NCBI RefSeq assembly: GCF_015265455.1
Contig: NZ_CP054492.1
Span: 620,001-684,000 of the forward strand
DNA from: Candidatus Sulfurimonas baltica
Lineage (GTDB): Bacteria > Campylobacterota > Campylobacteria > Campylobacterales > Sulfurimonadaceae
Length of the DNA stretch: 64,000 bases
Direction: 5' to 3'
The notes below the pieces were generated by a model, which was not told the DNA's origin, did no database searches, and saw only the letters and a list, made by a program, of their open reading frames with translations. Both the position numbers and the translations under genes were made by a program. Position 1 is the first letter of the stretch. Every line of letters begins with the position of its first letter. Shown here in pieces: positions 46,532-55,259 of this stretch.

Positions 46532-47215
46532 ATGGAATTATGTGTTGCCCTCGACTTACCCACAAAACAAGAAAATTTAGATTTAATCCACAAAATAAAA
46601 GATTATGATGTTTGGCTAAAAGTTGGACTTCGTACATATATTCGTGATGGTGAAGACTTTTTACTTGCTATTAAAAAAATAAACCCTGATTTTAAAATAT
46701 TTTTAGACTTGAAACTTTATGATATTCCTAATACCATGGCCGATGCAGCAGAGTCTATTATGGGGCTTGGAGTTGATATGTTTAATATTCATGCAAGTGC
46801 TGGAAAACGTGCTATGAAAGAGGTTATGGAGAGAATTAGCTCATATGAAAACAGACCGATAGTTTTGGCAGTAACGGCACTTACATCTTTTTCAGAAGAA
46901 GAGTTTTGTGAAGTGTATGAAAAAAGTATTGCTACGAAGGCTGACCAATTCGCAAAAGATGCTTATGATAGTGGTTTAGATGGAGTAGTGTGTTCAGCTT
47001 ATGAGAGTGAATCTATTAAAAATATTACAAGTAAAGAGTTTATGACTTTAACTCCTGGAATCCGACCTTTCGGTGAGGATGCAGGTGACCAGCAAAGAGT
47101 AGCAGATGTTGAGTTTGCTCTAAATGCACAAGTAGATTTTATTGTGGTTGGTAGACCTATTTATAGAGCCCAAAATCCTGCAACAGTAGTAGAAAAGATT
47201 TTAAAAAAGCTCTAA
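46532..47215 (+). CDS. pyrF: Orotidine 5'-phosphate decarboxylase
   Basis: 227 aa TIM barrel. CVALDLPTKQ, LKVGLRTY, FLDLKLYDIPNTMADA (catalytic D-K-D) and TPGIRPFGEDAGDQQRVA plus VGRPIYRA complete the active site. It catalyses the last step of UMP synthesis. It converges with the peptidase gene downstream; the two stop codons overlap by 4 nt. Confidence 0.95.
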   Translation: MELCVALDLPTKQENLDLIHKIKDYDVWLKVGLRTYIRDGEDFLLAIKKINPDFKIFLDLKLYDIPNTMADAAESIMGLGVDMFNIHASAGKRAMKEVMERISSYENRPIVLAVTALTSFSEEEFCEVYEKSIATKADQFAKDAYDSGLDGVVCSAYESESIKNITSKEFMTLTPGIRPFGEDAGDQQRVADVEFALNAQVDFIVVGRPIYRAQNPATVVEKILKKL

Positions 47216-47844
47216 CTTTCTTTTATTACCCTTTGCATTAATTCTTTAAATTTTGGATGCTCTTTGTCCAATTTCATTAAAATATTATTTTTATTGATTT
47301 TATAAGTTCCTGTTGAATTAATAAAGATATCTGCTTTGAGATCTACTCTAGTGTTTAAATCTAAGATTTTAAAACTAAGATTATCAAGAATCAATGGCGG
47401 CTTGTTCTTTGATTCAAAATAACTAAGAACCATATGGTACTGCCCAGTATATTTTTCATAAGCAGTAGTTATAAAAAGTTTATCTTTAGAAAAACCAAGT
47501 TTTAAAAGTGTAAAGTACTTTATAATGGCGTAGTCCTCACAGTCGCCATAACCACAAGTCAAAAACTCTTTAGGAGTTTCCCAATAGTCACTTTTGTTAT
47601 GATTTACCATGTCAGATTTTGTAGGTAATTGATTTAAATAAAAATTTACTCTGTCTAACCGTTTTTGGATAGGCAGTTTTTTTAATGATTCTATAGTCTC
47701 AGTATAATCAAGTGCTCTATTCTTAGCAACTTGCCCTGAGTGTTTTTTTATATTGTTTAGTTCATACTTTGTAAAATTAGGATAGTTTGAGGCATAAACA
47801 ATGGTACATGTAAAAAAAAATGATTTAAAAATTTTAATATTCAT
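47212..47844 (-). CDS. Transglutaminase-like cysteine peptidase (LapG/BTLCP family)
   Basis: 210 aa. The signal peptide (IKIFKSFFFTCTIVYA) is followed by the papain-like catalytic core: C in LTCGYGDCEDYAIIKYFTLL near 120, H in GQYHMVLSYF near 154 and D in LILDNLSFKI near 170. LapG-type enzymes cleave surface adhesins in the periplasm under c-di-GMP control. It has a tandem paralogue upstream at 47901-48524. Confidence 0.85.
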   Translation of the reverse strand: MNIKIFKSFFFTCTIVYASNYPNFTKYELNNIKKHSGQVAKNRALDYTETIESLKKLPIQKRLDRVNFYLNQLPTKSDMVNHNKSDYWETPKEFLTCGYGDCEDYAIIKYFTLLKLGFSKDKLFITTAYEKYTGQYHMVLSYFESKNKPPLILDNLSFKILDLNTRVDLKADIFINSTGTYKINKNNILMKLDKEHPKFKELMQRVIKES

Positions 47845-47900
47845 TAAGCCTCCATTAATTGAGTAATCATATGCAACAATAGTTCCATAAAATTACGATT

Positions 47901-48524
47901 TTATTTTTTATTTTTTATTTTTTCTTTGAGGTTGTCATATTGTTTAAAATTATTAGCAATTTTTGTTAGTTTATACTCTTTATCTATCTTGTAAACACCA
48001 CTTGAATTGATAAATATGTCTGCCTCTAAATCTACTCTTTTTTCTATGTCTAAGATTTTAAAACTAAGATTATCTAAAATAAGTGGTGGCTTATTCTTAT
48101 CTTTAAAATAACTAAGAACCATATGGTAGCCCCCATAGTATTTTTCGCGTACTGTAGTGAGAAATAATTTTTCTTCTTTAAATCCTAGTTTTAATAGTGT
48201 GAAGTATTTGATTATTACATAATCTTCGCAATCTCCATAACCAGTAATTAAAAATTCTTTTGGAGTTGACCAGTAATCTTCTTGCTTTTGAGTTATTGCG
48301 TCATATTGTGGTAAAAGTTTGTTTAAATAAAAATTTACTTGTATTAATTGTTTAGATTTTGGATATTTTTTGAAGAGTGCAATACTTTGTTCATAGTCAA
48401 TAATTCTGTTTTTAGAAATAGAGCCTGATTTTTTTTCTATATTATGTAACTCTTGAATTGTAAAGTTAGGATAGTCCGAAGCATTAATTATGGAAAAAAA
48501 GAACACAAATATAAATATTTTGAT
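47901..48524 (-). CDS. Tandem paralogue, LapG/BTLCP-family cysteine peptidase, with no normal start codon
   Basis: About 207 aa if read from ATC at 48524. The core (LITGYGDCEDYVIIKYFTLL, GGYHMVLSYF, LILDNLSFKI) is intact and closely similar to its neighbour, indicating tandem duplication. The first conventional start is GTG at 48506, which leaves only about nine residues before the mature part and no workable signal peptide. GAGGAG (48535-48530) stands 5 nt before ATC. In the neighbour the aligned position of GTA (48530-48528) is ATG. It may start at ATC or be weakly expressed. Confidence 0.75.
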   Translation of the reverse strand: MKIFIFVFFFSIINASDYPNFTIQELHNIEKKSGSISKNRIIDYEQSIALFKKYPKSKQLIQVNFYLNKLLPQYDAITQKQEDYWSTPKEFLITGYGDCEDYVIIKYFTLLKLGFKEEKLFLTTVREKYYGGYHMVLSYFKDKNKPPLILDNLSFKILDIEKRVDLEADIFINSSGVYKIDKEYKLTKIANNFKQYDNLKEKIKNKK

Positions 48525-48653
48525 ATTTACTCCTCATATAAACAATACTGAAATTATACACTCTTTGTATAAAAATATTTCTACATGTAATCTTAAAATT
48601 ATATAATTAAGCTAATTGTTATAAATATATGATTATAATCACGGTCTTCAAAT

Positions 48654-48743
48654 GGACGAGTGGGTGAGCGGCTGAAACCACATCCCTGCTAAGGATGCGT
48701 ACGGGTAACTGTACCGAGAGTTCGAACCTCTCCTCGTCCACCA
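48654..48743 (+). tRNA. tRNA-Ser (anticodon GCT)
   Basis: 90 nt with encoded CCA (48741-48743). The acceptor stem GGACGAG/CTCGTCC pairs fully, the anticodon stem CATCC/GGATG (48681-48697) has GCT at 48688-48690, the variable arm is long (class II) and the T-loop contains GTTCGAACC-like sequence. The discriminator base reads A rather than the G usual for tRNA-Ser. A TATAAT lies at 48634-48639. Accessory genes start immediately downstream, so the tRNA 3' end is the likely integration site. Confidence 0.95.
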
Positions 48744-48798
48744 CTTGAAGACCCTCAAAATAGGCATTCTTAAAACTCTCATAATTAATTAATCACTT

Positions 48799-48819
48799 AA
48801 AGACGACAAAAAGACGACA
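48799..48819 (+). repeat. Direct repeat pair near the tRNA (possible integrase arm sites)
   Basis: AAAGACGACA occurs at 48799-48808 and 48810-48819, one helical turn apart, about 55 nt past the tRNA. Closely spaced direct repeats next to a tRNA often mark arm-type binding sites of tyrosine integrases. No integrase gene is in the window, so this remains a guess. Confidence 0.35.
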
Positions 48820-48988
48820 TATTCTATATTCAAACTATACAACATTATTTATCATTTAGGTATGAATATATTGGGATTTCATACGAGAAACAGAGATGAA
48901 TAACAAAAATTAAATAAATCTATTAAGAAAGATTTTTACTATATTTTAGATAGACTTATTATAATAATTTAAAGTGAGTGCAGTTTAT

Positions 48989-51691
48989 ATGAACGAAGCC
49001 AAAACAAGAACTAATTTAATTAATGATGAGTTAAGCAAGTGCGGGTGGAATGTTCAAGATATTACGAAAGTAATTGAAGAGTATGTCATTGAACTTGATG
49101 ATGACTTGCCACCATTTTTTGATAGAACTAAAAGATTTGTAGATTATGCTCTTAAAAATAAAGCTGGACAAATCATAGCTATCGTTGAAGCTAAAAGAGA
49201 AAATAAATCTGTTGGAAGTGCTAAGACACAAGCAGAGTATTATGTTCGTAGAATAAAAAATGTTCAAGGCTTTGCTCCATTTGTTTATATCACTAACGGG
49301 CTTGAAATAGAATTTTGGGATAGTGAAAATTTTCCTATACGAAAAGTCCTCTCATATCATTCATTGGACGATTTAGAAACTTACAGAAAACGCAACGAGA
49401 ACAATATAAAATTATCTCCTGAATTACTCAATAAAGATATAGCAGGAAGATACTATCAAGTAAATGCTATTACTAAATCACTTGAAACCCTAAACAATAA
49501 ACACAGAAGTATTTTATGGGTAATGGCTACGGGAACGGGTAAGACAAGAACGATTATCTCCCTTGTAGATATTTTACTTCGTCAAGGCTACATTAAAAGA
49601 GTTTTATTCTTAGCAGATAGAAGAGAATTAGCTCGTCAAGCTATGGACAACTTCAAAGAGCATTTACCAAATCAATCACGAGAACGCATAGAAGCTGATA
49701 GTTTTGAAAAAGATAAAAGACTGTATGTATCAACTTATCAAACTATGATGAGCTTACTCAAAAAGACGGAGATATCACAAGGCTTTTTTGATTTAATCAT
49801 AGCGGACGAAAGTCATAGAAGTATTTACAACTACTATGGACAACTATTTTTAAAGTTTGATGCCATAAAGTTAGGTCTTACAGCTACCCCAGTTGATTTT
49901 ATAGATAGAGATACATTTCAGTTTTTTGGAACAGATAGAGGCAATCCAACTTTTGCTTACACCTACGAAGAAGCTATAAAAGACGACTTCTTATCTGATT
50001 ACGAAGTTATGAGTGTTCAAACGAAGTTCCAAGAAGAGGGAATTAAATTTACTCTCCTTTCAAAAGAAGAACAAGAAAAGTTAAGAAACAGCGGATACAT
50101 AGAGGAAGATATAAACTATGAGGGTTCAGCCATTGAGAAGATGGTTATCAATGATGACACGAACAGAAAAATTCTCACTACTTTTATGGAAAACTGCTAC
50201 ATACACCCAATATCAAACCTACCATCAAAAACGATTATCTTCGCAGTGAGCAAAAAACACGCTTATAGATTAGAGACACTCTTTAACGAACTATTTCCAC
50301 AGTATCACTCAAAGGTGGCTAAGGTAATCGTTTCGGAGCTAAACAATACAGAAGAGCTTATCAAAGAGTTTAGAGATGTAAATAGTGGCTTCAATATAGC
50401 TATATCAGTTGATATGCTTGATACTGGAATAGATGTTCCAAGTATTATGAACCTTGTGTTTGCTAAGCCAGTTTTCTCTCGTGCTAAATTTTGGCAAATG
50501 ATAGGAAGAGGAACAAGACTTTATGACGAAGAGTTTTTAAAAGAGAAATTCGTAATCTTTGACTTTTGGGGTAATTTTGATTACTTCAATGAAAATCCTG
50601 AGGGGTTTGAGCCAAGTGAGCAAATAAGTCTCAATAGAAAACTTTTTAATGAAAATATGATAATGTTAAAATCACTTCAAGGTGAAGAGTTTGAACATAT
50701 CAAGCAAGAGATAAAATCTCAAATAGAAGCACTTCCAAGAGAGGACTTCTTCATTAAATCAAAAGCTTCGCTTCTAAGTAAAGTGAATAACGATTTTTAC
50801 AACAATCTAAGAGACAACCTTATGGCTCTTGGAAACATTTCTGAGCTTGTAGATAGACTTGAAGTGAAAGAACCGCAAGAACTACAATTTCGCATAAAAG
50901 TGAAAAAACTTCAAAATGTAAAAATCAAAGAAGACACTAAACTTATTGAAAAATATATCAATAGCATTTTAGTAGATATTGAAAAGCTTCGTATCAACAA
51001 AAGTATATCCGCTGTCAATACTCATAGTGAGCTTTTAGACAAAGCAAGCGAGGGGCGATACTGGTATGAGATGGATTTTACATCTACCAATGAGATAACA
51101 GACATCATCGCACCGCTTATGAAGTATAAATCAAGAGCTGAGATAGTTGTAGGGCATTTCGATTTAGAGGATTTTATAGATACCACTAAGATAAAAAGCG
51201 TGAAACCGCTTCATAGCAGTGTTGAGCTAAAAGCTTATGAAGAGCACATACGAAAAACCATTCAAAAGATGGTAAATGAAAGCCCGACATTACAACAGTT
51301 GTTTGTTGGAGCTACACTAAGCGATGAAGAGATAGAACTACTCAAAAATGAGCTACTCAAAGAAGATATAGAGGTAGAAAAGCTTAGTGAGATATACGAG
51401 TGTAAGTCATATGACTTGGTTGAGATATTTAAAGCCATTATAAACAAGAAAGAGTATAAACTTCCGCATCTTTTAGATAACTTTCTTCGTAATCATAAAC
51501 TCACATCTTCACAGATAGATTTTATAAAAGCTATAAGGCATTATGTGGAAGAGAAACACGACATAAATAGAAAAGATTTAATGACAAATCCATTCACAAA
51601 GTTCCATAAAATGGGAATAATGGGAATGTTTCAAGGCTCACTTATGAATGAGCTGGTAGAGATAATTGACGATAAGGCAGATGTTAAATGA
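48989..51691 (+). CDS. hsdR: Type I restriction enzyme, R subunit
   Basis: About 900 aa, EcoEI-like. The N-terminal PD-(D/E)xK nuclease site is RFVDYAL..IIAIVEAKRE (near 45-70). The helicase motor has ATGTGKT (Walker A, near 181), IIADESHRS (DExH), LTATPV and IGRGTRLY (motif VI). It cuts DNA after translocation when the HsdS site is unmethylated. ATG at 48989 is preferred; an in-frame GTG at 48974 is the alternative. It overlaps hsdS by 4 nt. First gene of the defence operon. Confidence 0.92.
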   Translation: MNEAKTRTNLINDELSKCGWNVQDITKVIEEYVIELDDDLPPFFDRTKRFVDYALKNKAGQIIAIVEAKRENKSVGSAKTQAEYYVRRIKNVQGFAPFVYITNGLEIEFWDSENFPIRKVLSYHSLDDLETYRKRNENNIKLSPELLNKDIAGRYYQVNAITKSLETLNNKHRSILWVMATGTGKTRTIISLVDILLRQGYIKRVLFLADRRELARQAMDNFKEHLPNQSRERIEADSFEKDKRLYVSTYQTMMSLLKKTEISQGFFDLIIADESHRSIYNYYGQLFLKFDAIKLGLTATPVDFIDRDTFQFFGTDRGNPTFAYTYEEAIKDDFLSDYEVMSVQTKFQEEGIKFTLLSKEEQEKLRNSGYIEEDINYEGSAIEKMVINDDTNRKILTTFMENCYIHPISNLPSKTIIFAVSKKHAYRLETLFNELFPQYHSKVAKVIVSELNNTEELIKEFRDVNSGFNIAISVDMLDTGIDVPSIMNLVFAKPVFSRAKFWQMIGRGTRLYDEEFLKEKFVIFDFWGNFDYFNENPEGFEPSEQISLNRKLFNENMIMLKSLQGEEFEHIKQEIKSQIEALPREDFFIKSKASLLSKVNNDFYNNLRDNLMALGNISELVDRLEVKEPQELQFRIKVKKLQNVKIKEDTKLIEKYINSILVDIEKLRINKSISAVNTHSELLDKASEGRYWYEMDFTSTNEITDIIAPLMKYKSRAEIVVGHFDLEDFIDTTKIKSVKPLHSSVELKAYEEHIRKTIQKMVNESPTLQQLFVGATLSDEEIELLKNELLKEDIEVEKLSEIYECKSYDLVEIFKAIINKKEYKLPHLLDNFLRNHKLTSSQIDFIKAIRHYVEEKHDINRKDLMTNPFTKFHKMGIMGMFQGSLMNELVEIIDDKADVK

Positions 51692-52827
51692 TAGGAAAAG
51701 TTCCTAATGGGTGGAGAGTTGAGAAACTTGAAAATCTTTGTGATGTATCTACGGGCAAAAAAGATGCTAATCACGGTGTAGAAAATGGACAATATTTGTT
51801 TTTTACTTGTGCCGCCAAACCAATAAAGAGTAATACATATAGTTTTGAAGGAAAGTCAATCATTCTTGCTGGAAATGGTGCTAATGTTGGATTAGCATTG
51901 TATTATGATGGTAAGTTTGAGGCTTATCAAAGAACTTATATTCTCAATAATTTCACAGAAAATTCAAGATACATATTTTACAATTTAAAACGATACTGGA
52001 TTGTTCATAACGAAAGTAAGCAGTTTGGTTCTGCTACAAACTATATCAAAATGGATAACATAACGAAATATCCAATTCTAATTCCACCACTCCAAAAACA
52101 AGAGAAGATAGTAAAAGTTCTTGATATTAGCTCTGCTTTGATAGAGAAACAAAAAGAGCTTATAGCGAAGTATGATTTGTTTTTAAAATCAAAGTTTATA
52201 GAGATGTTTGGCGATCCTATTAAAAATCCTATGGGGTGGAAGATTGAAAAACTTGATAAATTTACTACTCTTGTATCAAGTGGTTCTACTCCAAAAGGTG
52301 GGCAAAGTTCTTATTTAGATGAGGGAGAAATAAGATTTATCCGAAGTCAAAATGTTAGAATGAATGAAATGGATTATGACGGTATTTATTATATTTCAGA
52401 AGAAGTTTATACTAAAATGAAAAGAAGCCAAGTCAAATTTAATGATGTATTATTAAATATTACGGGTGCTTCAATCGGCAGAACAGCTATTTACAAAGAT
52501 ACTACAAGAGCAAATGTAAATCAACACGTTTGTATCATTAGACTTACTGAACAGTTAAATAATGAATATCTTAGCTTTATGATTTCTACTGATAGTTTTC
52601 AAAATCAAATTATTTCCAATCAATCTGGGGCTACAAGAGAAGCCTTAAATTATACTCAGATTAAAAAGTTCAATATTCCATATCCACCAATATTACTACA
52701 AAATAAATTTGCTTCAATCGTTGAAAAAACAGAGAAAATAAAAGAGCAAGAAGTTAAAAAGTTAGAGCACTTGGAAGTTTTACATAATAGCCTTATGGAT
52801 AAAGCTTTTAAAGGTAAGGTCTCATAA
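51688..52827 (+). CDS. hsdS: Type I restriction-modification, specificity subunit
   Basis: 379 aa with the usual two target-recognition domains. Conserved segments are IPNGWRVEKLENLC-like at the start, IPPLQKQEKIVKVLDISSALIEKQK (coiled dimer helix, near 135-155), a second TRD starting MGWKIEKLDKFTTLVSSGSTP, and the C-terminal helix IVEKTEKIKEQEVKKLEHLE. It directs HsdM and HsdR to a bipartite target. Its stop is followed with no gap by the CD-NTase-like gene, an unusual place for such a gene. Confidence 0.92.
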   Translation: MIGKVPNGWRVEKLENLCDVSTGKKDANHGVENGQYLFFTCAAKPIKSNTYSFEGKSIILAGNGANVGLALYYDGKFEAYQRTYILNNFTENSRYIFYNLKRYWIVHNESKQFGSATNYIKMDNITKYPILIPPLQKQEKIVKVLDISSALIEKQKELIAKYDLFLKSKFIEMFGDPIKNPMGWKIEKLDKFTTLVSSGSTPKGGQSSYLDEGEIRFIRSQNVRMNEMDYDGIYYISEEVYTKMKRSQVKFNDVLLNITGASIGRTAIYKDTTRANVNQHVCIIRLTEQLNNEYLSFMISTDSFQNQIISNQSGATREALNYTQIKKFNIPYPPILLQNKFASIVEKTEKIKEQEVKKLEHLEVLHNSLMDKAFKGKVS

Positions 52828-53697
52828 ATGGGTGTAGCAGAAAAATTTCAGAATTTTTGTTCAAATATACGAATTTCAGATACAAATGTTTCAAATATTT
52901 CGTATCGATATAAGCAAATTACTAAACGATTAAATACTGATTTTTATGTTAGCACATCAGAAACAAACCATAGTTTATATGTAGGTTCATATGGAAGAGA
53001 TACAGAAATTCATATCAGTGATATAGATATGCTTTTTATATTGCCGTATGATGTTTATGTTCAATATGATAATTATAAAGGTAATGGGCAATCAGCCTTA
53101 CTACAAGCAGTAAAAAACTCTATACAAAAAACATATAACTCATATATAAAAGCTGATGGACAAGTAGTTAAAGTTGATTTTACTGATGGCATAAATTTTG
53201 AGATTGTTCCTTGCTTCATTAACACAGATAAAAGTTATACTTACCCTGACAGCAACAATGGAGGCTCTTGGAAAACTACCAACCCAAAACCTGAAATAGA
53301 AGAAATAAGACAAGCAAATATTTTATATAACAAAAATTTAAAGCAGTTATGTCGTATGGCAAGAGCTTGGAAAGATAAATGGGATGTTCCAATGGGAGGA
53401 TTACTAATTGACACATTGGCATACAACTTTATAAAAACTTGGGAAAACAAAGATAAATCATTCTTGTATTATGACTTTATGACAAGAGATTTTTTAAAAT
53501 ATTTGAAAGAACAAAATGAAAACCAAAGCTATTGGTTGGCAGTTGGTAGTAATCAATATGTATGGCGAACAGGCAAATTTGAATATAAAGCCTTACAATG
53601 CTATAACATAGCAATAAAAGCAATAGATTATGATACTAATGGAAATGAATATTCAGCAAATGAAAAATGGAGAGAAATTTATGGCACTAAATTCTAA
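52828..53697 (+). CDS. CD-NTase-like (SMODS) nucleotidyltransferase of a CBASS-type system
   Basis: 289 aa. VGSYGRDTEIHISDIDMLF near residues 52-70 is the GS..DxD core of the cGAS/DncV-like nucleotidyltransferases, and VKVDFTDG near 115 supplies the third Asp. The helical C-terminal half has LCRMARAWKDKW and GGLLIDTLAYNF, the SMODS nucleotidyltransferase core pattern. Known family members make cyclic oligonucleotides on phage infection that switch on an effector. The gene directly downstream encodes a SLATT-type two-helix membrane protein, a known effector class. It starts at the base after the hsdS stop. No Cap2/Cap3 ubiquitin-like ancillary genes are present. Confidence 0.87.
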   Translation: MGVAEKFQNFCSNIRISDTNVSNISYRYKQITKRLNTDFYVSTSETNHSLYVGSYGRDTEIHISDIDMLFILPYDVYVQYDNYKGNGQSALLQAVKNSIQKTYNSYIKADGQVVKVDFTDGINFEIVPCFINTDKSYTYPDSNNGGSWKTTNPKPEIEEIRQANILYNKNLKQLCRMARAWKDKWDVPMGGLLIDTLAYNFIKTWENKDKSFLYYDFMTRDFLKYLKEQNENQSYWLAVGSNQYVWRTGKFEYKALQCYNIAIKAIDYDTNGNEYSANEKWREIYGTKF

Positions 53698-54247
53698 TAT
53701 GGAAGTTTTAGAGGCTCAGATAAGAGAACTTTTTGGGCGAACAGTATGGACGCATAAAACACAAGAAAAATGTGCGGATATACTAAATGCGAGAAATCAT
53801 ACTATTAAAATTATTCAGATTGTCTTATCGGCATTAACTACAACTGGTATATTGATTACAGTTTTTGGAGATAATGATGTAGTTGGAATTATATCTGCGA
53901 TTATTTCAACAACTCTACTTATTTTAACAACCTATATAAAAAATTATAATTTAGGACAAATAGCTCAAAAACATTCTGATGCCGCAATAAAATTATGGAA
54001 CATTAGAGAAAAATATTTATCACTTTTAACAGATATTAAAATTAATGCTATGACAGAAGCACAAATTCGAGAGCAAAGAGACATATTACAAAAAGAGCTT
54101 TTTACTGTTTATAAAGGTGCTGAAAGAACAATTAATAAAGCTTATGATGAAGCTTCCAAAGCATTGAAACAAAATGAAGAGCTAACTTTTAGTGATGAAG
54201 AGATAGATAATTTCTTGCCTGATAAGCTTAGAAAAGGTGGGAAATAG
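53681..54247 (+). CDS. SLATT-domain two-helix membrane effector
   Basis: 188 aa. There are two adjacent membrane helices (about 38-58, IKIIQIVLSALTTTGILITVF-like, and 62-82) flanked by long helices, with LGQIAQKHSDAAIKLWNIREKYLSLL as the SLATT-like cytosolic part. SLATT proteins are predicted pore-forming effectors paired with CD-NTases. ATG at 53681 follows GGAGAG by 6 nt and overlaps the NTase gene by 17 nt. The C-terminus is acidic. Assignment rests on layout plus neighbour. Confidence 0.82.
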   Translation: MALNSNMEVLEAQIRELFGRTVWTHKTQEKCADILNARNHTIKIIQIVLSALTTTGILITVFGDNDVVGIISAIISTTLLILTTYIKNYNLGQIAQKHSDAAIKLWNIREKYLSLLTDIKINAMTEAQIREQRDILQKELFTVYKGAERTINKAYDEASKALKQNEELTFSDEEIDNFLPDKLRKGGK

Positions 54248-55245
54248 TGGCGATATTTAAACTCGATAATGATAATTTTAAAAAAATAGAGCAAACGCAA
54301 TTCTCTAACGAGGGTATATTAGAAAGACAACATATTCAAAATGCTCTTAAAAAGCAGATAGATGTCATAGCTCCTGATATATTGATTATTTCAGAAGAGT
54401 TTTCCGAATGGAGCGATAGCAAACGAAGAATAGATTTACTTGGTATAGATAAAGATGGAAATATAGTTGTAATCGAACTCAAACGCACTGAAACTGGTGA
54501 GCATATGGATTTACAAGCTATACGATATGCTTCAATGGTTTCAACACTTACCTTTGTTAGAGCAGTAGAGATTTTTAGCAAGTATCTTATTTCAATAGAG
54601 AGTGAATTAAATGCCGAAGATGAGCTGTTAAGTTTTATTGGAGACAATAAAGATAATTTTGCTTCGGATGTTAGAATTATTTTGGTTTCAAGTGATTTTT
54701 CCAAAGAGCTTACAACATCTGTAATGTGGCTCAATGAAAGAGACTTAGATATTCGCTGTTATAGGCTTATACCTTATAAACATAATGAAGATATTTTGAT
54801 AGATGTTCAACAGATAATCCCACTACCTGAGGCAGAGAGCTATCAAGTAAAAGTAAGAGAGCAAAAAGAAGAGCGAAGAGAAGTGCTAAGAGGAGCAAGA
54901 GACAATACAAAGTATAACTTCAATGGAGAAGTTGGTCTTGGAAAAAGAGGTATTGTCCGTAGTGTATGGCTAAAATATATAAAAGATAATCAAGGTATCT
55001 CTTATGAAAAATTAACACAAGATTTTCCAAGTGATATAAGAGGACGATTATTTGTTGAAATCGAAACTGCTCTTGAACAACAAAGAAGAGATGGTAATGG
55101 CTTGGCAAGATACTTTGTTGAAGACGATGAACTACTACAAATTGGGGATAAAAAATATACTATTTCTAACCAATGGGGAAAAGGTAATATTGAAAAGTTT
55201 TTAGAGTATGTGGGTAGATTAGGTTATGAGATTGAAGAGATTTAA
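54247..55245 (+). CDS. NucS/DUF91-like PD-(D/E)xK nuclease
   Basis: 332 aa. RRIDLLGIDKDGNIVVIELKR near 60-80 is the PD-(D/E)xK core (D..ExK) of the NucS/DUF91 kind, followed by the helical MDLQAIRYASMVS. The C-terminal part (about 230-332) looks like a separate domain. Such proteins are often carried in restriction and defence loci. GTG at 54247 overlaps the SLATT stop by 1 nt, so it is coupled to the CBASS-like pair. It might be a second effector or part of the restriction system. Confidence 0.75.
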   Translation: MAIFKLDNDNFKKIEQTQFSNEGILERQHIQNALKKQIDVIAPDILIISEEFSEWSDSKRRIDLLGIDKDGNIVVIELKRTETGEHMDLQAIRYASMVSTLTFVRAVEIFSKYLISIESELNAEDELLSFIGDNKDNFASDVRIILVSSDFSKELTTSVMWLNERDLDIRCYRLIPYKHNEDILIDVQQIIPLPEAESYQVKVREQKEERREVLRGARDNTKYNFNGEVGLGKRGIVRSVWLKYIKDNQGISYEKLTQDFPSDIRGRLFVEIETALEQQRRDGNGLARYFVEDDELLQIGDKKYTISNQWGKGNIEKFLEYVGRLGYEIEEI

Positions 55246-55259
55246 AAGGAAATTGTGAA

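Noticed and set aside
48744-48988. Integrase remnant between the tRNA and hsdR
   Set aside because: No tyrosine-recombinase box or long frame is visible; only phased short repeats remain.
52828-54247. MNT/HEPN-type toxin pair instead of CBASS
   Set aside because: The NTase is 289 aa with the CD-NTase third Asp and helical C-terminal half, and the partner has two membrane helices with no HEPN Rx4H motif.
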